Shown here: piece by piece, positions 8,346-19,337 of the stretch
Layout: each line of letters begins with the position of its first letter
Position numbering within the stretch: position 1 is the first letter of the stretch
Source of the DNA: Pseudomonas viridiflava
GTDB taxonomy: Bacteria > Pseudomonadota > Gammaproteobacteria > Pseudomonadales > Pseudomonadaceae
DNA: 64,000 nt
Direction of reading: 5' to 3'
Assembly: GCA_900596015.1 (NCBI GenBank)
Contig: UVIF01000020.1
Location: 41,142 to 105,141 of the forward strand
Made by a program: the position numbers and the translations under genes
Notes under the pieces: model-generated
What the model was told of the DNA's origin: nothing
Database searches by the model: none
Seen by the model: only the letters and a program-made list of their open reading frames with translations

Positions 8346-9779
8346 ATGAGTTCAACCCGTGGCACGCACCTGCCGACCGTCGTGGCCGGCTTGATGCTGG
8401 CGTGCGCCGTGATCGCCAGCTTCCTGGCCGCCAGCGGTCCAGTGCAATGGATGGACAATGGCCTGATGCTGGCCGACGCCGCCCAAGGCCCGTTCTTCAG
8501 CGAGTCCCTGGGACCGGTGAGTCACCCGCTCTACGCGCTCGTCGCTCGTGTCATCCACGCGCTGCTGGGCATGCACCTGCTCAGCCTGCTCAACGCCATC
8601 CTGTTGCTGCCACTGGCCGTGGTCGTCCACGGCCTGGCGGTCAGTGTCGGCACCCCACGCCACCTGGCGCTGCTGGCGGCAACCGCCACCGTGCTGGCCC
8701 ACGCGGTGTTCTGGGCCTCCACCAAGGCCGAACCCTACGTGCTGCATGCCGTGCTGATCATCGGCGCCTACTGGCTGTGCTTCGCACCGGCGCGACTCGG
8801 TGCCACCGGGCGCCTGCTGGCCATCGGTGCGCTCAGCGGCCTTGCCCTGGCGATTCACCCCCTGACACTGGTGGTGCTGCTGCCGTTGTATGTGCAGTTG
8901 GCCGTGCAACACAGGCTGCGCCTGCTACTGGTGCTGCCCGGCATCGCCCTGGGTTTTGCACCGGCCTGGCCTGCCGTGATCAGCGACCTGGGCACTGGCA
9001 TGAGCCTGTTCGACATCACCCGCCGTTACCTGGCAGGCCCCGACCAACTGGCGATCATCGCCGGCGGCCGCAACGACACGCTCTGGCGTTTCGACGACAT
9101 GTGGCACGAGAAAAACGCCGTGGTGCTGCTGGCGCTGTCGCTGATCGGCCCGCAAATCATCGGCCTCATCCTGTGGCCGAAAACCCGCGCGCTGCAGGTG
9201 CTCTGGGCAGCGCTGCTGCTCAACTTCCTGTTCGCCGTGTCCTACGGCGTATTTGACCGCTTCACCCTGTTCCTGCCGGGCATCGCCCTGGCCAGCATCC
9301 TCGGCGTGGTCCACCTGGCCAGATACCTGCCTGGCGGCCGAGTCGGCACTGCCGTCGTCTACCTGTCGGTATTGGCGGGGCCGGTCGCCATGCTGTCGAT
9401 GTGGGGGCTGTACGCCAACGGCTGGGTCAAGCTGCCGACTCACACCGAAGCCCTGCCGTTTCGCAACGACATCCGCTACTACCTGGTGCCCTACCTGCAA
9501 GACCGCTCCGCGCACCAATTCGCCCGCACCTACGAAACCCTGGTGCCGCCCGGCGCCCTGGTCGTCGCCGACACCACCCCACTGGGCGCCCTGCGCTCCG
9601 CCCAAGCCAACGGCGCACTGCGCGGCCGCATCCTGCAAGGCTGCGAACAGAGCACCAATATTCCGCCCTACCTGAACGGCGCCGGCGCCTTCCTGCCGCG
9701 CACCAGCTTCTGCGGCAACATTGGCGAGCGGTTCACGTTGCAGGAAAATTTGCTGGGGTTTCGTTTACAGGCCAAGTGA
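8346..9779 (+). CDS. Multispanning membrane protein, possible GT-C/DUF2723-like
   Basis: 477 residues with about 10 hydrophobic segments from residue 8 to about 365, then a soluble C-terminal part of about 100 residues. The first extracytoplasmic loop (WMDNGLMLADAA...GPVSHPLYALVARVIHAL) resembles the loop of DUF2723/GT-C type proteins, where an acidic residue binds a lipid-linked donor. The start at 8346 (MSSTRGTHL) is preceded by AGGAG and AAGGA; an earlier in-frame ATG (8265) lacks a site. It is a single-gene unit. Family and function are uncertain. Confidence 0.55.
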   Translation: MSSTRGTHLPTVVAGLMLACAVIASFLAASGPVQWMDNGLMLADAAQGPFFSESLGPVSHPLYALVARVIHALLGMHLLSLLNAILLLPLAVVVHGLAVSVGTPRHLALLAATATVLAHAVFWASTKAEPYVLHAVLIIGAYWLCFAPARLGATGRLLAIGALSGLALAIHPLTLVVLLPLYVQLAVQHRLRLLLVLPGIALGFAPAWPAVISDLGTGMSLFDITRRYLAGPDQLAIIAGGRNDTLWRFDDMWHEKNAVVLLALSLIGPQIIGLILWPKTRALQVLWAALLLNFLFAVSYGVFDRFTLFLPGIALASILGVVHLARYLPGGRVGTAVVYLSVLAGPVAMLSMWGLYANGWVKLPTHTEALPFRNDIRYYLVPYLQDRSAHQFARTYETLVPPGALVVADTTPLGALRSAQANGALRGRILQGCEQSTNIPPYLNGAGAFLPRTSFCGNIGERFTLQENLLGFRLQAK

Positions 9780-9847
9780 GGGTTTCCAGCGAGGAGCCTA
9801 AAGGCTGCACTTTGTGTCAGTCGAAGCTTTATCTTCGTGAGGGTTAG

Positions 9848-9883
9848 GTATACGTTACATTGACCTCACTTTGTCACGTATAC
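9848..9883. promoter_or_regulatory. Inverted-repeat operator upstream of HipB-like gene
   Basis: Arms GTATACGTTACA (9848-9859) and TGTCACGTATAC (9872-9883) are complementary with one mismatch and are 12 bp apart. The inner eight bases GTATACGT/ACGTATAC match perfectly. The right arm ends five bases before the ATG of the helix-turn-helix gene, as expected for an autoregulatory site of a HipB-type repressor. Confidence 0.65.
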
Positions 9884-9888
9884 AGAAC

Positions 9889-10146
9889 ATGGATTACGAG
9901 CTTATTGCCACCCGTCTGGGCGCGCAAATCCGGCAACGCCGCCTCAATCGTGGCATGACTCAAGCCCGGCTTGCCGCATTAGCTTTTGTCACAAGGCAGA
10001 AGGTCATCGCGATCGAGAAGGGCGATCTCTCGGTCGGCATGACCGCCTATGCACGCGTGCTCGCTGCGCTGAATTGCGAGATGAAGGTCATACCTGCCGT
10101 GCTGCCCACGCTGGACGAAATACATGAGGTATTTGAAGGATACTGA
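9889..10146 (+). CDS. XRE/HipB-like transcriptional regulator (orphan antitoxin type)
   Basis: 85 residues, almost all a helix-turn-helix domain: LGAQIRQRRLNRGMTQARLAALAFVTRQKVIAIEKGD at about 9-45, then a short tail. The layout matches HipB-like antitoxins that precede hipA kinase genes. No hipA follows: the next gene, 40 bp downstream, is convergent. I chose the ATG at 9889 (MDYELIATRL) over an upstream TTG because it follows the operator. There is no clear ribosome site, consistent with a leaderless or short-leader transcript. It is likely an autorepressor; any toxin partner would have to be elsewhere. Confidence 0.75.
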   Translation: MDYELIATRLGAQIRQRRLNRGMTQARLAALAFVTRQKVIAIEKGDLSVGMTAYARVLAALNCEMKVIPAVLPTLDEIHEVFEGY

Positions 10147-10186
10147 GCATGCCGCAGGTTGTGGCTGCTCAAGGTGGATCAGCTCA

Positions 10187-10957
10187 CTACAAGCTCTGAA
10201 CAATCCGACACTTGGGAAAAGCTGAACACCCCCAAAATTGCTGCCCGGCATTGGCTCCCGTTTTCCGCGTGCGGATGACCAGCGCATTGCCACACTTCGG
10301 GCAACAACGTTCAGCGCTTGGATCACTGCGACGCTTGAGTTGTTGCACGTGTTCGCGATGAGTTGCAATACTCGGTGCCAGACGCCCGGCCTTCAGTGCT
10401 TGCAACATGTCATCGACTTCCGCCTCGCTGAACACCACCTGCCGAAACGACTTGATATAGCGGATGAAACCGATGCCTCGAGTCACATTGGCCGGCATCT
10501 CGGTCTTGAACGTACTGCCCCCAACGAACGTGATCACCGAATGCAAGTGGGCAGGGCTCACCCCCAAAGTGACTTCCAGCGCCTTCAGATGTTTGTAGTT
10601 CTGCCGAAGAGGGTTCTGGAATTTGAAGCTGCGCCTGGGAAACTTCTGCGTCCACTGCGCCTGTTGTTCAGTGCCGAAAATCCAGCCGCTCATGTTCTTC
10701 GTTTCCAGCACGAAAATGCCATGGACCGAGAGAAACACGTGATCGATCTGCGTCGTGCCGTCAGGCGTATTCAGGGTGACGTTATGCAGGCGGCGATAGG
10801 TGTGTTGGTCCAGTTGCCAGTGTGCGAATAGGCGTATCAGCAGCTCACCGATATGACCCTTGGCCCACGGCGATTTGAACAGCGTGATGAGGAGCAGGAG
10901 CGGAAGCGCCCAGCTCAGCATGCCCCAGAGCTGGGCGATGACAGGTGTGAAGTCCAT
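10187..10957 (-). CDS. Membrane-anchored NERD-domain protein with topoisomerase-type zinc ribbon
   Basis: 256 residues in three parts. Residues 8-27 form one membrane helix. Residues about 33-150 are a NERD (nuclease-related) domain with the acidic residues of this fold: E38 in GHIGELL, D72 in QIDHVF, and E85/K87 in ETKN. Residues about 219-256 are a C4 zinc ribbon (CPKCG ... GCSAFPKC) like the C-terminal fingers of topoisomerase I. The NERD core suggests nucleic-acid cleavage or binding at the membrane. The biological role of such proteins is not established. Confidence 0.8.
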   Translation of the reverse strand: MDFTPVIAQLWGMLSWALPLLLLITLFKSPWAKGHIGELLIRLFAHWQLDQHTYRRLHNVTLNTPDGTTQIDHVFLSVHGIFVLETKNMSGWIFGTEQQAQWTQKFPRRSFKFQNPLRQNYKHLKALEVTLGVSPAHLHSVITFVGGSTFKTEMPANVTRGIGFIRYIKSFRQVVFSEAEVDDMLQALKAGRLAPSIATHREHVQQLKRRSDPSAERCCPKCGNALVIRTRKTGANAGQQFWGCSAFPKCRIVQSL

Positions 10958-10998
10958 TTCTCAACCTTGATGACAGTACCAACGCCAGCATAGCTGGA

Positions 10999-11814
10999 TT
11001 ATTTCTGCGTTCGCGAGCTACTGGCCGTGGCTGACGCTTCGGAGCCGGTTGCCGTCATGAAGTACGCCACATGATAGGCCAGCCCGACGAAGATCGCGCC
11101 TCCCACGGCATTACCCAAGAATACTGGAGCGAAGTTATCGCCGAACTGCGCCCAACTCAAGGCCCCGGCAAAGATCGCCGCCGGTATGACGAACATGTTG
11201 GCAACAACGTGCTGGAAGCCGATCGCCACGAAGGCCATCACCGGAAACCACATGCCAACCACCTTGCCGACCACATCCTTGCTCGCGTAGCTGAGCCACA
11301 CCGCCAGACACACCAACCAATTGCAGCCAATGCCGGAAATGAATGCTTGTTCGAAACTGGCCGACACCTTGGCATTGGCGATGGCCACGGTCTTGGCCAT
11401 GAACGCACCTTCAGTCAAACCCACCAGATGCCCAAAGAAATAGGCGACAAACAGCGCGCCGATCAGGTTGGCCACGGTCACCAACAGCCAGTTGCGCATC
11501 AGTTGACCCAGACCAATACGCCCAGCGAACAGCGCCATGGGCAGGCTCATCATGTTGCCGGTCAGCAACTCGCCCCCGGCCAGTACCACCAGAATCAGCC
11601 CGATGGGAAACACCACGGCGCCCAGCAGGTTACCCAGTGAAGCCCAATCCTTGGGGATCATGGCGCTCACATGAATGTCGAGAAGAAATCCGAAAGCGAT
11701 GAACGCGCCTGCCAGAAATCCCAGGATCATCAGCGACGAGGTGTTCAGGTGGGCCTTCTTGACACCGCTTTCGACGGCAATTTCGGCTATTTGCTGCGGG
11801 GTATTCAAAGACAT
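10999..11814 (-). CDS. Formate/nitrite transporter (FNT) family channel
   Basis: 271 residues with six membrane segments. FNT landmarks are present: GELLTGNMM in the second re-entrant loop and FQHVVANMF with the central pore histidine. FNT proteins form pentameric channels for small monovalent anions (formate, nitrite, hydrosulfide). The substrate cannot be told from these motifs, and no formate-lyase or nitrite-reductase gene is adjacent. Ribosome site upstream of 11814 is weak. No convincing Anr/Fnr box was found in the 200 bp upstream. Confidence 0.88.
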   Translation of the reverse strand: MSLNTPQQIAEIAVESGVKKAHLNTSSLMILGFLAGAFIAFGFLLDIHVSAMIPKDWASLGNLLGAVVFPIGLILVVLAGGELLTGNMMSLPMALFAGRIGLGQLMRNWLLVTVANLIGALFVAYFFGHLVGLTEGAFMAKTVAIANAKVSASFEQAFISGIGCNWLVCLAVWLSYASKDVVGKVVGMWFPVMAFVAIGFQHVVANMFVIPAAIFAGALSWAQFGDNFAPVFLGNAVGGAIFVGLAYHVAYFMTATGSEASATASSSRTQK

Positions 11815-12012
11815 TAGAGGCTCGTGCGTAATCGTTGACTGAGCATGCGGATAAGCTCAGGCGGTGCGCGCATCTGTCGCACCGGTCGGGTACGTTACGG
11901 AGCGGGGCGGGAAATGGCCAATCGGCTGTTTTGATGGGGTGATTGAGGGAGTTGATGGGTCCCAAAAATGCGTGCCTCTGGACTACCGGGCGGAGTCCGT
12001 GATGAACCCTTT

Positions 12013-12043
12013 CAAAAACAAAAAAGCCGCGCAAAGCGCGGCT
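12013..12043 (-). terminator. Terminator of the tRNA-Ile2 gene
   Basis: Minus strand: AGCCGCGC-TTT-GCGCGGCT followed by TTTTTTGTTTTT, placed 10 bp after the tRNA 3' end. Confidence 0.85.
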
Positions 12044-12052
12044 CTCGAATCT

Positions 12053-12129
<77 letters not shown>

Positions 12130-12143
12130 CAGAAGGCCGCCGA

Positions 12144-15100
12144 TTATAGCGATGGATTGAAGGGAGTGCTATCCGAAAAATCCGAAAGGCGCATACGAAG
12201 AAAGGTCGCGGCGAAGCGCTCGGGGGGCAGGGGCAGGCTGACCAGGTAGCCCTGGATCTGCTCGCAGCCTTCGCGGGCGAGGAATGCCTGCTGCGCGGGG
12301 GTTTCCACGCCTTCGGCGATGACGGTGAGTTGCATGCTGCGGCCCAGGGCGATGATGGCTCGTACGATGGCGGCATCATGGGGGTCGTCGGGCAGGCCGC
12401 GGACGAACGACTGGTCGATCTTGAGAATGTCCAGCGGCAAGCGCTTGAGGTAGCTCAGCGAGGAGTAGCCAGTGCCGAAGTCGTCGATGGCCAGCTGTAC
12501 GCCCAGGTGCTTGAGCTGGTGCAGCACCACCAGGGCTTCTTCGGCCTGGCTCATGATGAAGTTTTCGGTGATCTCCAGCTGCAGCGACTGCGGGCGCAGG
12601 CCGCTGTCGGCCAGCAGTCCTTCGATGCGCTTGAGCAGGTTGGGCTGGCGCAGCTGGGCGCCGGCGAGGTTGACCGACAGCGGGCCGAACTCGTGGTACA
12701 GCCGTTTCCATTCGCACATCTGTCGGCAGGCCTGTTCCAGCACCCAATCGCCGAGCTGCAGGATCATGCCGTTCTCTTCGGCCAGCGAAATGAATTGCTC
12801 GGGCGGCACGTCACCGAAGTTGGGGTGTTTCCAGCGGATCAGCGCTTCGGCGCCCACCAGGCTGTGGGTGTCGATGCTGAACTTGGGCTGGTAACTCAGG
12901 CTCAGCTCGTCGCGCTCGATGGCGCGGCGCAGCTCGTGCTCCAGCGCGATGCGGGTGGTGGCCTGGGTCGTGAGGTCGCGGGTGTAGCTCTCCACCCGGT
13001 TGCGGCCCTTGGCCTTGGAGCGGTACATGGCGGCATCGGCGTTCTTGACCAGCGTGGCGACGTCGCTGCCGTCCTGCGGATACAGGCTGGTGCCGATGCT
13101 GGCGCTGGTGAAGAACTCGTGGTCGCCGGCTTGAAACGGCGCGGCGAAGCAGGCCAGCACTTTGGCGGCGATATGCTCGGCATCGCTGGCGTGGGCCAGC
13201 CCCGGCAGCAGGATGATGAACTCGTCGCCACCCAGGCGGGCCACGGTGTCGATGTCGCGTACTTGCTCCTTGAGGCGCTGGGCGATGCCCTTGAGCAGCA
13301 GGTCGCCCACCGGGTGGCCGAGGCTGTCGTTGATGTGTTTGAAACGGTCGAGGTCCAGGAACAGCACCGCGCCCTGGCCGCCGGCTTCGGTCTGGCTAGC
13401 TAAGGCTGCGGCTAACCGGCTTTCGAACAGGGTGCGGTTGGGCAGGCCGGTCAGGGGGTCGTGATGGGCCTGATAGTCCAGCCGCGCCTGGGCGTGTTTG
13501 AGGCTGGAAATGTCGGCGAACACTGCCACGAAATGGGTGATCGCTTCGTCGCCGTTGCGCACCGAGCTGATGGTCAGCCAGCTGGGGTACAGCTCGCCGT
13601 TCTTGCGCCGGTTGCAGATCTCGCCCTGCCAATGCCCCTCGGCGGCCAGCCGATGCCACATGGCGATGTAGAACGCGCTGTCGTGCTGGCCCGAGGCGAG
13701 CAGGCGAGGGGTCCGCCCCAGCACCTCCTGTTCGCTGAAGCCAGTGATCTCGGTAAACGCGCGGTTGACCATGCTGATGCGCTGCTGGGTGTCGGTGATC
13801 AGCACGCCCTCGGCGGTGCTCTCGAACACGGTCGCCGCCAGCGCCAGCTTGTGCTGCATCTGGTGGCGCTCGGTGATATCGCGGGCAATCGTCAGCATGC
13901 AGGCGTCGCCGCCGATCGGCAGCGGGCGCACGGATACCTCACAGAGTCGCACCTGGCCATCGATGCGCCGAATGCGGCAGGCGAAGTCGCGAACGAAGCC
14001 CTGTCGCTGCAGTTTCTCCAACAATCGCTTGCGCTCGTTGGGATCGGCCCAGATGCCCAGCTCCAGGGTCGAGCGATCCAGCGAGGTCTTGCTCTTGTGC
14101 CCGGTCATGATGCTGAAGCCTTCATTGACCTCGATCAGCAGCCCATCGCTCTGCCGGGTCAGCAGCATGCCGTCGGGCGAGGCGTGGAACGCCTTGGCGA
14201 ACTTCTCTTCGGAAATCTGCAGGCGTTGCTGGGTCTGCTTGAGCTCGCTGATGTCGCGCACCACCACGACCAGGGCGGCGGTGGTTTCCAGTTCGAACGG
14301 CTCGGCCGAGAGCAGGCCGGTGAAGCGCTGACCGTTGTCGCGGCGGAAGGTCATCTCCAGGTTGCGCACGCTGCCGCCCTGCAAGCGCTTGAGCAAGCGC
14401 GGTGCCACGCCGTCCACGCCCCAGATGTCCAGCTCGGCGGCGCGGCGCCCGACCACCTGCGGCGCCTTGAGGCCGATCTGCTCTTCGAAGGCCTCGTTGA
14501 CCTCCAGCAGGCAGCCGTCGCTGAGCCGCGCGATGACCAGGATGTCGGGACACTGGCGGAACACCGAAGCGAATTTCTGCTCGGACAGGCGCTGGGCCTC
14601 CTCGATCTTCTTGGTTTCGCTGATGTCGATCATCAGGCCACGCATCACCGGGCGCAGGTCATGCTTGATCAGGCTGACGATGTCACGCACCCACAAGCTG
14701 CGTCCGTCGGCGGTGATCACTCGGTACTCAAGGGCGTGTCCTACCCCTGCGGCGGTCTGCTCCGAGCAGTAGGCGCGCGCTCGGCGAGCGTCGTCCGGGT
14801 GCAGGATGCGCTGCCAGAAGCCCGGCTCCAGCCAGCTCTGCAGAGGGTAGCCCAGCAGGGCCTCGGCATGGGGCGAGACGTAACTGTAGGTGTAGTCGGT
14901 GGTATCGGCTTCCCAGGCAATGGCCGAAAGACTCTCGACCAGGCCACGATAATGGTATTCGCTGCTGCGCAGCTCATGCTCCAGGGCAATGCGCTGGCTG
15001 ATCTCCGATGTCAGGCGACGGTTGATGCGGATCACCACACCCAGGGCAATCACCAGCATGAACAGCCCGGGCAGACCGTAGATAAGGGTGTTGTACCAGT

Positions 15101-15314
15101 CCCGCGCGGGCGCGGCATCGGCGACACTCACCTCGTCCTGCGCCGGCGGGCGGGCGGTCGCCAGTGCCGCGAGCACAGGGCGCGCGTTTGCGCCGTCGGT
15201 GTACAACGCCGGACGTTCAAGTTGCCCAGGCGGGTAGCCAGCGGGAGGAGGGGTGTCGGCGATGGCTGGCCCGGCGAGCGAAGTCAGCAGCACAAGAGCC
15301 GGCAGTCGATGCAT
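12144..15314 (-). CDS. Four-PAS sensor with GGDEF and EAL domains (c-di-GMP turnover)
   Basis: 1056 residues. A signal-like N-terminus (MHRLPALVLLTSLAGPAIA) and a membrane helix at about 75-97 are followed by four PAS/PAC units between about 118 and 610, then GGDEF (about 620-780) and EAL (about 795-1045). The GGDEF site is intact (RLGGDEF) with an RxxD product-inhibition site (RDID) five residues upstream, and the EAL motif is intact (GAEALIRWKH). Both cyclase and phosphodiesterase activity are therefore possible. I chose the ATG at 15314, with GAGG five bases upstream, over 15413. It lies between tRNA-Ile2 and rpoD. Confidence 0.9.
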   Translation of the reverse strand: MHRLPALVLLTSLAGPAIADTPPPAGYPPGQLERPALYTDGANARPVLAALATARPPAQDEVSVADAAPARDWYNTLIYGLPGLFMLVIALGVVIRINRRLTSEISQRIALEHELRSSEYHYRGLVESLSAIAWEADTTDYTYSYVSPHAEALLGYPLQSWLEPGFWQRILHPDDARRARAYCSEQTAAGVGHALEYRVITADGRSLWVRDIVSLIKHDLRPVMRGLMIDISETKKIEEAQRLSEQKFASVFRQCPDILVIARLSDGCLLEVNEAFEEQIGLKAPQVVGRRAAELDIWGVDGVAPRLLKRLQGGSVRNLEMTFRRDNGQRFTGLLSAEPFELETTAALVVVVRDISELKQTQQRLQISEEKFAKAFHASPDGMLLTRQSDGLLIEVNEGFSIMTGHKSKTSLDRSTLELGIWADPNERKRLLEKLQRQGFVRDFACRIRRIDGQVRLCEVSVRPLPIGGDACMLTIARDITERHQMQHKLALAATVFESTAEGVLITDTQQRISMVNRAFTEITGFSEQEVLGRTPRLLASGQHDSAFYIAMWHRLAAEGHWQGEICNRRKNGELYPSWLTISSVRNGDEAITHFVAVFADISSLKHAQARLDYQAHHDPLTGLPNRTLFESRLAAALASQTEAGGQGAVLFLDLDRFKHINDSLGHPVGDLLLKGIAQRLKEQVRDIDTVARLGGDEFIILLPGLAHASDAEHIAAKVLACFAAPFQAGDHEFFTSASIGTSLYPQDGSDVATLVKNADAAMYRSKAKGRNRVESYTRDLTTQATTRIALEHELRRAIERDELSLSYQPKFSIDTHSLVGAEALIRWKHPNFGDVPPEQFISLAEENGMILQLGDWVLEQACRQMCEWKRLYHEFGPLSVNLAGAQLRQPNLLKRIEGLLADSGLRPQSLQLEITENFIMSQAEEALVVLHQLKHLGVQLAIDDFGTGYSSLSYLKRLPLDILKIDQSFVRGLPDDPHDAAIVRAIIALGRSMQLTVIAEGVETPAQQAFLAREGCEQIQGYLVSLPLPPERFAATFLRMRLSDFSDSTPFNPSL

Positions 15315-15416
15315 GGCAGCCTCGGTGGACCAGCGCAGAAAGGGCCAGTGTAGTCGGGCGCGGCGGCCAGCGGGAAGAGGGGGTGATAACAAACTTGAAG
15401 GCCATCGGTCCATGAT

Positions 15417-15443
15417 GCAAAACCCCCGACAGGGCCGGGGGTT
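15417..15443 (-). terminator. Terminator of the rpsU-dnaG-rpoD operon
   Basis: Minus strand: AACCCCCG pairs with CGGGGGTT across a 7-nt loop and the stem runs into TTTT. It sits 24 bp after the rpoD stop and insulates rpoD from the downstream sensor gene. Confidence 0.8.
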
Positions 15444-15466
15444 CTGGTGGTGCTCGTCGCAGAAGC

Positions 15467-17311
<1,845 letters not shown>

Positions 17312-17378
17312 AACACCCTATCCACTGAAGGTCTTGGCGGGCAAAAAACAAGCCGAGGATTATACCCGAGCTAGGACC

Positions 17379-19337
17379 TCACGCGCCAGTTGAGGTCGGG
17401 GTTTGTGCGTGAACATTGCGGCTGAGTAGCTCGCGCAGTTGATTCTTTTCCTCTGCGCTCAGTTCACTCTGTCTTGATTTTCTGAGCAAATGCTCGAGAC
17501 AACGCTCGCGTTGGCGAGCGGACAAGCTAGTTATAGTGTCGAAAAACTGTTGTTCAAGGTTATCGGCATCGATCAGCCATTCTTTCTCGGCCAGTGCTCG
17601 CAGCAGCTTGCCTTGTTCGGTGCCGTGCCAGCGCGCGATCAACTGCAGAGAGCGTAGCTTAGGATTCTTCTGCAGGGCTTCGAGCAGTGCCACCAGCAAC
17701 TGCGCGTGTACCTGTTCTTCATCGGCAAAATGGCTGACGTCCTCGACCTTTTCTGCCAATTGCGGGTAGTGCAGCAAGGTTCGCAGCGCGCTCAAGGTAG
17801 GCGGCTCGACGGTCACCGGGGTGCGCGGCTGCGGGCGCGGCTCGAAATCACGCTTGCCTTTGCCCTTCCAGGGCTTGCCTTCCCATTTCTTCCCGCCCGG
17901 CTTGGCCGATGTCCATTGTTGCTGTGGTTCGAAGGCTGGCGGCGCGTGAAAGTCACTGAAGTCGGGCGAATAACCGGGCATCGAATCGTAATCGGCCAAC
18001 GGATCATGGCTGGGCATCGGCGCGGCAGGGGCGCTTTGCACCAGTTGGCTGACGGCCTCGCCACTCAGGCCGGTGATCTGGCTCAGGCGGTTGCGCATCA
18101 ACGTGCGCAGATTGGCGCCCGGCACCTTGTCGATCAGCGGAGCGGCCAAAGTCGCCATGTGCGCCTTGCCCTCGAGCGAGCGCGGATCGGCTTCTTCGGT
18201 CAGTTGCTGGAAAAAATAGTCGGCCAGCGGTTGTGCGTGCTGGTTGATGCGGGCGCGGAAGGCGTCCGTGCCTTCAGAGCGCACCAGGGTGTCCGGGTCT
18301 TCGCCTTCGGGCAGAAACAGGAAGCGCGCCTTGCGCCCGTCCTGCAGGCTCGGCAGCGCGGCTTCCAGTGCTCGCCAGGCGGCATTGCGGCCGGCCTGGT
18401 CGCCGTCGAAGCAGAACAGCACGCTGGGCACCACGCGGAACAGGCGCTTGAGATGCTCCTCGCTGGTGGCCGTGCCCAGGGTCGCGACGGCATTGCGCAG
18501 GCCTTGCTGGGCCAGGGCGATTACGTCCATGTAGCCTTCCACGACGATGATCTCGTCGAGATTGCGGTTGTGCTTGCGTGCCTCGTACAGGCCGTACAGC
18601 TCCTGGCCCTTGTGGAACACCGGGGTTTCCGGCGAGTTCAGGTACTTGGGCTTGTCGTCACCGAGTACGCGGCCGCCGAAGGCGATGACCCGTCCGCGGC
18701 TGTCGCGGATGGGGAACATCACGCGGTCGCGAAAACGGTCGTAGCGCTTGCCCGAGTCGGCGTTTTCCACCAGCAGGCCGGCGTCGATCATGGCTTTCTG
18801 TTGCAGGCTGTCGCTGCTCAGGTGTTTGAACAGGTTGTCCCAGCCAGGCGGTGCGAAGCCCAGGCCGAAGTCGCGGGCGATCTCGCCGGACAGGCCACGA
18901 CCCTTGAGGTAGTCGACTGCCGCGCGACGTTGCGCATGCCCCTTGAGCGCCAGGCGATAGAACTCCGCGGCAGCTTCAAGCAATGGGTACAGCGGTGAGT
19001 CGGTAGGCTGGCGAGGCTTGCTGTTGCGCCCGCTGTCTTCGCGCGGCACTTCCATGCCGGCGGCCTTGGCCAGTTCCTCGACGGCCTGGGGGAAGTCCAG
19101 GTTGTCGTGGTCCATGATGAAGCCAAGGGCATTGCCGCCCGCGCCGCAGCCGAAACAGTAATAGAACTGCTTGTCGGGGCTGACGCTGAAAGAGGGGGTC
19201 TTTTCCTTGTGGAACGGGCAGCAGGCCGTGTAGTTCTTGCCGGCTTTCTTCATTTGCAGGCGAGACTGCACGACATCGACGATATCGGTGCGGTTGAGCA
19301 GGTCGTCGATGAAGCCTTGGGGAATCAGCCCGGCCAT
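17379..19337 (-). CDS. dnaG: DNA primase
   Basis: 652 residues. The N-terminal zinc-binding domain has CPFH ... CFGCG (C and H ligands near residues 40-64). The RNA polymerase/TOPRIM core includes IIVVEGYMDVIA with the catalytic glutamate and FCFDGDQAGRNAAW with the metal-binding acidic pair. After a low-complexity proline/lysine-rich linker (about 430-510), the C-terminal part resembles the DnaB helicase-binding domain. It makes RNA primers for replication. Middle gene of the rpsU-dnaG-rpoD operon. Confidence 0.97.
   Translation of the reverse strand: MAGLIPQGFIDDLLNRTDIVDVVQSRLQMKKAGKNYTACCPFHKEKTPSFSVSPDKQFYYCFGCGAGGNALGFIMDHDNLDFPQAVEELAKAAGMEVPREDSGRNSKPRQPTDSPLYPLLEAAAEFYRLALKGHAQRRAAVDYLKGRGLSGEIARDFGLGFAPPGWDNLFKHLSSDSLQQKAMIDAGLLVENADSGKRYDRFRDRVMFPIRDSRGRVIAFGGRVLGDDKPKYLNSPETPVFHKGQELYGLYEARKHNRNLDEIIVVEGYMDVIALAQQGLRNAVATLGTATSEEHLKRLFRVVPSVLFCFDGDQAGRNAAWRALEAALPSLQDGRKARFLFLPEGEDPDTLVRSEGTDAFRARINQHAQPLADYFFQQLTEEADPRSLEGKAHMATLAAPLIDKVPGANLRTLMRNRLSQITGLSGEAVSQLVQSAPAAPMPSHDPLADYDSMPGYSPDFSDFHAPPAFEPQQQWTSAKPGGKKWEGKPWKGKGKRDFEPRPQPRTPVTVEPPTLSALRTLLHYPQLAEKVEDVSHFADEEQVHAQLLVALLEALQKNPKLRSLQLIARWHGTEQGKLLRALAEKEWLIDADNLEQQFFDTITSLSARQRERCLEHLLRKSRQSELSAEEKNQLRELLSRNVHAQTPTSTGA

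Noticed and set aside
11815..12010. An Anr/Fnr box upstream of the FNT channel gene
   Set aside because: TTGAT occurs but no ATCAA partner lies at the right distance.
13461..15353. Open frame of 630 codons on the plus strand
   Set aside because: Antisense to the PAS/GGDEF/EAL gene; no start signal and no recognisable protein features.
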